From NCBI GenBank assembly GCA_900553685.1, contig USEI01000001.1:1-64000 (forward strand): DNA of 64,000 nt. The letters are read 5' to 3'. The position numbers and the translations under genes were made by a program. The notes beneath the pieces are model-generated. The model was not told the origin of the DNA, did no database searches, and saw only the letters and a program-made list of their open reading frames with translations. This DNA comes from an uncultured Clostridium sp. Lineage in GTDB: Bacteria; Bacillota; Clostridia; TANB77; CAG-508. This document shows positions 57,993 to 64,000 of the stretch, in pieces (the stretch's first letter is position 1; each line of letters opens with the position of its first letter).

Positions 57993-59063
57993 ATGAATAT
58001 AAAAATTAAATGGCTTAGAAATCAATTATTATCTTTAAAGTTAGATGGCATGATAGTTTCTAATCCAATAAATGTTAGATATTTAACAGGACTTTCAGAA
58101 GAAGGAATTTTAATACTTGCACCAAAGGAAAATATTTTTGTTACAGATAGTAGATATATAGAAAGTGTAAATAGAAAACTAACAATAGATGATGAGATTA
58201 TTGCTTATGATAGTAGAAATCTTAATAAATATGATTATGAATCTATTTTTATGCTTTGTAATAATGTTGGCTTTGAAGAAAAATATGTTACTTATGAAAA
58301 ATATCAAAAATATTTGCAAACTTATCAAGTTAATTTAGTAGAAACAGAAGGTTTAATAGAAAATCAAAGAATTGTTAAAGAAAAGCAAGAGATAGAATTT
58401 ATAAAGAAAGCTTGTGAGATTACAGATAAAGCTTTTGAATATATAATAAGAAATATAAAAGTAGGTATGACAGAAAAAGAAGTTGCATTTGAAATTGAAA
58501 AATATATGATTTTAAATGGAGCTGATGAATTAGCTTTTGATTCGATAGTGGCATTTGGTGAAAATACTTCTATGCCACATGCAGTTCCAACAGATAGAGA
58601 AATTCAAAAAGGCGATATAGTGCAATTTGATATTGGCGCAAAATACAAAGGATTTTGCGCAGATTTATCAAGAGTAGTTTTTGTTGAAGAAATAAAAGAC
58701 GAATATAAGGAAGTCTATGATTTTGTGCTTTTAGAACAAAAAAGAATAAGTTCAATCCTTAAAGATGGTGCTAATATAAAAACAGTAATAAAAGATAGAG
58801 AAACAGAGTATAAATTAAAAAATTATTCAATTTTACATGCTTTTGGACATGGGGTAGGACTAGAAATACATGAACTTCCAACTTTATTATCAAAGCAAGA
58901 TAATATTTTAAAAGAAAATGCTGTTATAGCTATAGAACCAGGAGTATATGTTCCAGGAAAATTCGGAATAAGAATAGAAGATACTTTTGTAGTTGAAAAA
59001 AATGAATGTTTAAGTTTAACTAATTCAGAGAAAGATTTGACTGTAATAAAATTAGCAAAATAA
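57993..59063 (+). CDS. M24 family Xaa-Pro aminopeptidase
   Basis: A 356-residue protein with a creatinase N-domain and a pita-bread catalytic domain: QFDIGAKYKGFCADLSR (metal Asp), HAFGHGVGLEIHE (His), AIEPGVYVPGKFG and GIRIEDTFVV (Glu). It trims N-terminal residues before proline. Usual neighbour of efp, as here. Confidence 0.95.
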   Translation: MNIKIKWLRNQLLSLKLDGMIVSNPINVRYLTGLSEEGILILAPKENIFVTDSRYIESVNRKLTIDDEIIAYDSRNLNKYDYESIFMLCNNVGFEEKYVTYEKYQKYLQTYQVNLVETEGLIENQRIVKEKQEIEFIKKACEITDKAFEYIIRNIKVGMTEKEVAFEIEKYMILNGADELAFDSIVAFGENTSMPHAVPTDREIQKGDIVQFDIGAKYKGFCADLSRVVFVEEIKDEYKEVYDFVLLEQKRISSILKDGANIKTVIKDRETEYKLKNYSILHAFGHGVGLEIHELPTLLSKQDNILKENAVIAIEPGVYVPGKFGIRIEDTFVVEKNECLSLTNSEKDLTVIKLAK

Positions 59064-59255
59064 ATTTTAATATTAGAATATAAATATAATTTACATTAAA
59101 TATAACTTATAACTATAAAATTTTAAATATAAGATTATATTTAAGAAAAAACAAAAAATGATATACAATTAACTTTTGGCAAAGTATTGATTAATATGTT
59201 AATTTATGGTAATATAATAATGATTGAAATAAAAAAGAGAAAAGGAGAAATTTTT

Positions 59256-59822
59256 ATGGCAGATGTATATATGGCAGGAGATTTAAGAAATAATACAACT
59301 TTTGAATTAGATGGAAATGTATTTAAAGTTGTAGAATTTCAGCATGTTAAACCAGGTAAAGGAGCAGCTTTTGTTAGAGTAAAAATGAAAAATGTTATAA
59401 CAGGGGCAGTTATTGAAAGAACATTTAATCCATCTGAAAAATTACAGGGTGCAGAAATAGAAAAAAGAGAAATGCAATATCTATATAATGATTCTGGATT
59501 ATATTATTTAATGGATAATGAAACTTATGAACAAATACCATTAAATGAAGAACAATTAGGTGATGCACTAAAATATATAAAAGAAAATATGAATGTGACA
59601 GTATTATCTTTTAAAGGTAAAGTATTTAATGTTGAACCACCTATGTTCGTTGAACTTGAGGTTACATATACAGAACCAGGATTTAGTGGAAATACAACAA
59701 CAACTTCAGGAAAACCAGCTACATTAGAAAATGGATTAGAAATATCTGTACCATTATTTGTAGAAATTGGCGATGTTGTTAGAATTGATACTAGAACAGG
59801 ATTATATATGGAAAGAATTTAA
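59256..59822 (+). CDS. efp: Translation elongation factor P
   Basis: A 188-residue protein. ATG 59256 with SD AAGGAG. The loop [12 protein letters not shown] holds the Lys35 that is normally modified, and the C-terminal [11 protein letters not shown] is intact. EF-P rescues ribosomes stalled at polyprolines. The terminator GACGGCA/TGCCGTC lies inside the end of the convergent M23 gene. Confidence 0.97.
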   Translation: MADVYMAGDLRNNTTFELDGNVFKVVEFQHVKPGKGAAFVRVKMKNVITGAVIERTFNPSEKLQGAEIEKREMQYLYNDSGLYYLMDNETYEQIPLNEEQLGDALKYIKENMNVTVLSFKGKVFNVEPPMFVELEVTYTEPGFSGNTTTTSGKPATLENGLEISVPLFVEIGDVVRIDTRTGLYMERI

Positions 59823-60401
59823 TTAAAAAAATTTAAAGGATTGACGGCAATGCCGTCTTTTTTTATAGTTAAATGTAAGTGAGCACCAGTTGTAGCGCCA
59901 TTTGTTGGATTTCCTAAAGAATCGTGATATGGATTATTTGGAACATTATAAACAATTTTAGGACCAACACTTGAGATAATATCTCCAGAGTTAACTGAAT
60001 CTCCAACAGAAACTACAAAATCTGGAGAAACATGCGAATAAGATGTTATAATATTATTATTTTGAATTTGAATTGTATAACCATTAGCACCATTAAAGCC
60101 AGTATATATAACGTTTCCAGAAATAACAGAGAGAATATTAGTTCCAGTTGGTGCGGCAATATCTATACCAGAGTGATTTGAAGAAGCGCCATCTGTTGGG
60201 GCAGTTCTATTTCCAAATCTAGATGTAATTGTATGATAACCGAGGCGTTGGCCAAATAAAATTAGAATTTGAAAAAAAGTATATTGTATCTTTTTCAGAA
60301 AAATAATTTGAAGTTAAAGTTGTATTTTTATAAAAACTTATAACACATGAAAATATTATTATAAAGAATAAAAAAATATAAAAATATTTAAGAAAATTAA
60401 T
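59819..60401 (-). CDS. M23 family metallopeptidase, requiring +1 shift at CGG
   Basis: SD AAGGAGGG precedes a non-standard ATT start (60401; no ATG, GTG or TTG fits). A hydrophobic signal or anchor (about 1-24) follows, then FIWPTP and codon CGG at 60242-60240. The zero frame stops seven codons later. Skipping the C gives [25 protein letters not shown], the M23 consensus (WPxPGy...ITSxFG). The frame then runs on with [11 protein letters not shown] (zinc His and Asp), GYTIQI, YSHVS and GAHLHL (zinc His) to TAA at 59821-59819. The shifted product has 193 residues. M23 enzymes cleave peptidoglycan cross-bridges. The stop overlaps the end of efp. Confidence 0.9.
59843..59864 (+). terminator. Terminator of efp inside the M23 gene
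   Basis: GACGGCA-A-TGCCGTC then T7. On the other strand the same bases encode KKDGIAV of the peptidase. Confidence 0.9.
60239..60242 (-). other. CGGT +1 recoding site (M23 peptidase)
   Basis: CCT CGG TTA in the zero frame; CCT (C)GGT TAT restores the WPxPGY motif. Confidence 0.85.
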
Positions 60402-60489
60402 ATGAAAGCCCTCCTTTATGAGATTAAAAATATAAAAAGAATTTTACAATATAGATAATTAAATTTTAAAAATATATAGATAAAAAAGA

Positions 60490-60514
60490 AAGCTAAGATA
60501 TCTTAGCTTTTTTT
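60490..60514. terminator. Terminator of tRNA-Trp
   Basis: AAAGCTAAGATATCTTAGCTTT palindrome; T-rich on both sides. Confidence 0.85.
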
Positions 60515-60518
60515 GGTC

Positions 60519-60593
60519 TGGCAGGGGTAGTAGGATTCGAACCCACACAGGCGGTTTTGGAGACCGATGTGCTACCATTGACACTATACCCCT
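60519..60593 (-). tRNA. tRNA-Trp(CCA)
   Basis: A 75-base cloverleaf on the minus strand: acceptor AGGGGTA/TACCCCT, anticodon loop CTCCAAA (CCA), discriminator G and encoded CCA. Confidence 0.97.
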
Positions 60594-60783
60594 ATATGAA
60601 ACTGACAATAAATATAATAACATAAGTAAAAAAAGAATTCAAGCAATTTTTTAAAATAATGTTAAATTTTAATTATAGAAAAAGAAATAAAATTGTAATA
60701 TAAAAAAGTATTGCAAATAAAAAAATTAAATGTTATACTAACTACAGTATTATTTTTTGAGTAAGAGAAAGGGGAAAAAAATA

Positions 60784-61374
60784 ATGAGAAAATTATCAAA
60801 ATTATTAGTTATGGCAGTTGTAGTTTTAGCTGTAATTACAATGTCTATGAATGTTAATGCTTCTACACAAGCATTAAAAGATTATGTTGGAGATATTCAT
60901 AATATAAATGGTATGACATTTGAACTAACAAATAATCAAAAAACAGCAGTTTTAAATTATATATCAGGTTTAAGTGATGCTACAGCAGCTAGTGTTCAAG
61001 CAAAAATAGCACAAGCAGAAAACTTAATAAGAGAAACTGGAGCAACAAGTTTATCACAAATTAGCTTAGAAACAAAAGAAGCTGTATTATCACTTGCAAA
61101 ATCAGCAGCTCAAGAAGCTGGTTTAACTCTTTCAGTTGATACAAAAGCTAAAACATTTGCATTAACAAAAGCAGATGGATCTGTTTTAACTTCAGGAGGA
61201 TATACATCATTAATAGGTAATGTAGCATCAGCAGGAACAGGAGCAGCCAATAACGGTGGAACAGCTCAAACAGCTGGGTCAACATTATTATATACAGGAT
61301 CAAATTATGCTGTATATGCAGTTGCAGTTTTAGCAATAGTTGCCGTTGCAATAGTTGTTAAGAAAAGAGCATAA
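60784..61374 (+). CDS. Secreted protein with C-terminal sorting-like signal
   Basis: A 196-residue protein; ATG 60784 has SD AAGGGG. Signal peptide (1-27, cleavage after NVNA), a helical domain of about 100 residues (YISGLSDATAASVQAKIAQ), a Gly/Thr/Ala linker and an end consisting of LLYTGSN, a hydrophobic helix and KKRA. That end looks like a sortase signal with YTG in place of LPxTG. The sortase gene follows at 3 bases, so this is the likely substrate. Confidence 0.85.
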   Translation: MRKLSKLLVMAVVVLAVITMSMNVNASTQALKDYVGDIHNINGMTFELTNNQKTAVLNYISGLSDATAASVQAKIAQAENLIRETGATSLSQISLETKEAVLSLAKSAAQEAGLTLSVDTKAKTFALTKADGSVLTSGGYTSLIGNVASAGTGAANNGGTAQTAGSTLLYTGSNYAVYAVAVLAIVAVAIVVKKRA

Positions 61375-61377
61375 TAA

Positions 61378-61995
61378 TTGGTAAAAAAAGTATTAAAAAT
61401 ATTAAAAGCAGCTATTTTTTCATTAATAGTTGCTTTTTTGTTTGTAATAGTAATAAGTGGAACATTTGTAGTTCTAGGTAAAGAAAAATTTGAATTGGCA
61501 ACTTACCTTTTACAAATGATTACTGTTACTGAGACCAAACAACAAGATGTTACTCCGGTTTTAGAAGGTGGAGTATTAGTGAATTATCCAGTATATGGAA
61601 CAAAATACGCAGATATAAAAATTGAAAGTATAAATTTAAGTTTACCAGTATATTATGGAGCAAATTATACAATCTTAAAGAGTGGTATAGCACATGATGA
61701 AAGATCTTATTTTCCTGGTGAAGGCGGAAGTGTAATTTTAGCAGGACATAATTTTAAAACTTTTTTGGCAAATTTACCTAAAGCTGAAATTGGTGATATT
61801 ATTACTTTAGAAACAACTTATGGTACTTTTAATTATGAAATTTATGATACTAAAATTGTTAAAGAAACAGATGTTGATGAAGTGCCTATTCAAAAAGAAA
61901 AAGAAATATTAATGTTATATACTTGCTGGCCAATAAATAATATAGGACATGCATCTCAAAGATATGTTGTATATGCAAATCCAGTTGAAGAATAG
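61378..61995 (+). CDS. Sortase
   Basis: A 205-residue protein with an N-terminal transmembrane helix (about 12-34) and a sortase fold: LAGHNF (His), LYTCWP (catalytic Cys) and SQRYVVYA (Arg). The TCWP type suits class D or related sortases. TTG start; a weak SD lies inside the end of the upstream gene. It most likely anchors the preceding protein. Confidence 0.93.
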   Translation: MVKKVLKILKAAIFSLIVAFLFVIVISGTFVVLGKEKFELATYLLQMITVTETKQQDVTPVLEGGVLVNYPVYGTKYADIKIESINLSLPVYYGANYTILKSGIAHDERSYFPGEGGSVILAGHNFKTFLANLPKAEIGDIITLETTYGTFNYEIYDTKIVKETDVDEVPIQKEKEILMLYTCWPINNIGHASQRYVVYANPVEE

Positions 61996-62005
61996 GAGAA
62001 TAATT

Positions 62006-62971
62006 ATGAAAATATTTAAAACAATTTTAAATATAATATTATCTTTTTTACTAATAATATTAATAGCAATGTCTATAGTAATAAATATATTACAGGATAA
62101 AATTTTAAATAAAGACTATATCTTATCCAAAATGGAAGAAAACCAAGTTTATCTTCAAGTTTCAAGAGAAGTAGATAATGGGTTTGAAAATTATATTTAT
62201 CAATCTGGATTACCAGAAGATATTATAAAAGATTTATATACTGAGGATACTATAAAAAATGATGTAAATTCTTTCATAAATGCTCTTTATGATGGAACAG
62301 AAATACAAATTAGCGATTCTATTATTAGAGAAACTTTAGATAAAAGAATAAATGAATATTTAGTTTCTGAAAATAAAACACTTAATGAGCAAGGAAAAAA
62401 GAATGTCGAAAAATTTGAAGATTTAATTGTTAATGAATACAAGAATAATGTTAATGCTTATGGCTCATTATATAAGACTGGTCATGAATTTTTAGATAAA
62501 TTAGAACAAGTAATTCAAAATATAAAATTTATACCAATTATTTTGATAATTGCTTTTATTATATTTTTGATAGTAAATAATTTAAAGAATTTGCTTTTGA
62601 CAATTAATTATGCCTGTATAAGTTTATTAAGTTTAGGAATTTTAATAAAAATTGGAGTTAGTATAATTTTCTCAAAAATAAATATAGACAATATTCTTTT
62701 TATAACTAAAGCATTAAGTAATTTGTTAATAAATATAAGTAAAGAAATTTTGTATATTTGTTCAGATTATGCAAATTTATTTATAGTAATTGGTATAGTA
62801 GGAATATTAATATATGCTATAGCAGATAATGTAAAAAAAGTAGATGTAAATACTGCTAAAGAATACAAAAATAAAGAAGACCAAAATGCTGTAGATAAAA
62901 AAGAACATAAAAAGAAAGAATTTAGAAAAAAAGAAACTAAAGTTAGGAGAAGAAGAAGTTCTAAAAAATAA
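62006..62971 (+). CDS. Membrane protein of the sortase cluster
   Basis: A 321-residue protein, ATG 62006 with SD AGGAGA. It has a transmembrane helix at 8-30, an extracytoplasmic helical domain (about 40-165), three or four more helices (about 170-275) and a very basic tail ending VRRRRSSKK. I do not recognise the family. Operon position suggests a role in surface-protein assembly. Confidence 0.75.
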   Translation: MKIFKTILNIILSFLLIILIAMSIVINILQDKILNKDYILSKMEENQVYLQVSREVDNGFENYIYQSGLPEDIIKDLYTEDTIKNDVNSFINALYDGTEIQISDSIIRETLDKRINEYLVSENKTLNEQGKKNVEKFEDLIVNEYKNNVNAYGSLYKTGHEFLDKLEQVIQNIKFIPIILIIAFIIFLIVNNLKNLLLTINYACISLLSLGILIKIGVSIIFSKINIDNILFITKALSNLLINISKEILYICSDYANLFIVIGIVGILIYAIADNVKKVDVNTAKEYKNKEDQNAVDKKEHKKKEFRKKETKVRRRRSSKK

Positions 62972-63064
62972 GAAATATACTATTTACAAAAAAAGAAATA
63001 TAAAATAAAATATTTATGAAATAATTTCAAGTAAATTGAGAATTGACTTTAGGAGGAATATAAG

Positions 63065-64000
63065 TTGGAGGGAAATAAAAGAGTTTCGGTACTGTTTATT
63101 TTTCTTATAGTATTAATTATTGTATTTATTGCAAATATTGTTAACTTATTTAAAAAACAAGAACCTGAAAAAAGTGCAGTAGGTGAAAATATATCAAATA
63201 ATAACCAAGCAACAGAAGAATTATCTAATTTTAAACTTATTTCAAGTTCTGAAAATGAAGGTATAGATGAGTTTTTAACTAAATATGCAAAATCTCAAAA
63301 TATAGATTTAGAAATAGAATATGCAGAAGATAAAGATATAGTTGATACGCTAAACTCTGGTGAAAAATATGATGCAGTTTGGGTATCTGATTCTATATGG
63401 CTTAATATGTTAGAAGATACTGTGCATATTGTAGATGCCAAATCTACAAGTATAAATCCTATTGTATTAGCAATAAAAGAAGATATAGCAGAAAATTTAG
63501 GTTTTACTAAAAATGATATTTATTCTAAAGATATCGTAGAAAAAATAAAAGATGGAAGTTTAAATATTTGTATGGCAGCTCCTACTCAAACTAATACTGG
63601 AATTTCTACATATTTATATTTTATTTCAATAATTTCTGGTACTCCTGGAGTATTAAAAAGTGAATATTTAGAAAATCAGGAAGTAAAGAATGAATTAGTT
63701 TCAATCTTTAAAGTAGTTGAAGAATCAAGTAGTGAAAATATTTTAGAAAAACTATTTTTAAATGGAGATTATAATGCTATTATTACTTATGAATCATCAA
63801 TAATAAGTATAAATCAAGAACTAGAAAATAATGGTGATAAAATAATATATGCCTTATATCCAAAAGATGGAGTTTATGTTTCAAATTCTCCATTTGCATA
63901 TATAGATAATGAAGATAGTGAAAAAAAGGCAGTTTTTGAAAAATTACAAGAGTTTATACTGAGCGATGATGGTCAAGAAATGCTTTCATCTAAGGGAAGA
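63065..64000 (+). CDS. Membrane-anchored extracellular solute-binding protein, truncated by the window end
   Basis: TTG start 7 bases after SD AGGAGG. An N-terminal helix (about 8-26) is followed by a periplasmic-binding-like domain: FKLISSSENEGIDEFLTKYA, YDAVWVSDSIWL, NICMAAPTQTNTGISTYLYF and YALYPKDGVYVSNSPFAYI. This matches SBP_bac_11-type modules often joined to a von Willebrand A domain downstream. The 3' end is outside the window. Confidence 0.8.
   Translation, partial: MEGNKRVSVLFIFLIVLIIVFIANIVNLFKKQEPEKSAVGENISNNNQATEELSNFKLISSSENEGIDEFLTKYAKSQNIDLEIEYAEDKDIVDTLNSGEKYDAVWVSDSIWLNMLEDTVHIVDAKSTSINPIVLAIKEDIAENLGFTKNDIYSKDIVEKIKDGSLNICMAAPTQTNTGISTYLYFISIISGTPGVLKSEYLENQEVKNELVSIFKVVEESSSENILEKLFLNGDYNAIITYESSIISINQELENNGDKIIYALYPKDGVYVSNSPFAYIDNEDSEKKAVFEKLQEFILSDDGQEMLSSKGR

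Overview
This window is AT-rich chromosomal DNA from a low-GC Firmicute, most likely an uncultured gut-type member of the Clostridia. It carries Firmicute gene neighbourhoods (yicC-remA-rpoZ-gmk, priA-def-fmt, asp23-amaP-DUF2273-nusB-xseA-xseB, tsaE/tsaB/rimI-like), a T-box in front of argGH, an SleB-like spore-cortex-type hydrolase, sortase genes and AGA-dominated arginine codons.

Layout. 1-2139: the end of a canonical tRNA-Gly(UCC), a GNAT gene, a DedA gene, a decayed nitroreductase region and a small ORF. 2227-2300: a second, unusual tRNA-Gly whose anticodon loop reads C-U-UCC-G-A. An integrated mobilizable element is inserted in its 3' end: tyrosine integrase, MobV relaxase, a candidate oriT region, a PBECR-like protein, a structured leader RNA, and a Druantia/DISARM-like defence locus (a large unknown protein split by a -1 shift at A7, plus a 1583-aa DEAH helicase with DUF1998). 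A convergent PD-(D/E)XK gene, two NERD-domain gene copies and another PD-(D/E)XK gene follow. Repeated att-like sites (17086, 19153, 21301) show stepwise accretion at this tRNA. 21.9-35.9 kb: mixed chromosome (ferredoxin, MBL hydrolase, XRE regulator, tsaE, tsaB, GNAT, Lon-like protease, DapB-like dehydrogenase, tandem ThyX-like protein, PHP phosphoesterase, tRNA-Asn), with two genes of visibly different base composition. 35.9-64 kb: T-box-argG-argH, rsmE, the housekeeping clusters listed above, fhs, cell-wall hydrolases, prepilin peptidase, peptidase M24, efp, a peptidase M23 gene, tRNA-Trp, a sortase cluster and a truncated solute-binding protein.

The most striking observation is a set of linked anomalies. 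Three unrelated gene families (priA, an M23 peptidase, and a NERD gene present in two copies) are each broken at an in-frame CGG codon. In every case the reading frame is restored exactly by skipping the C, so that CGGN is read as a single glycine. I could find no other zero-frame CGG codon in the roughly 55 native genes here. The only CGG codons read as ordinary arginine lie in the two genes that look foreign by composition. The second tRNA-Gly has U34-C35-C36-G37, which is complementary to the quadruplet CGGA. I propose that this lineage uses CGGN as a quadruplet (+1 frameshifting) glycine codon decoded by this tRNA. The frame breaks and the tRNA loop are read directly from the sequence; the decoding mechanism is inference.
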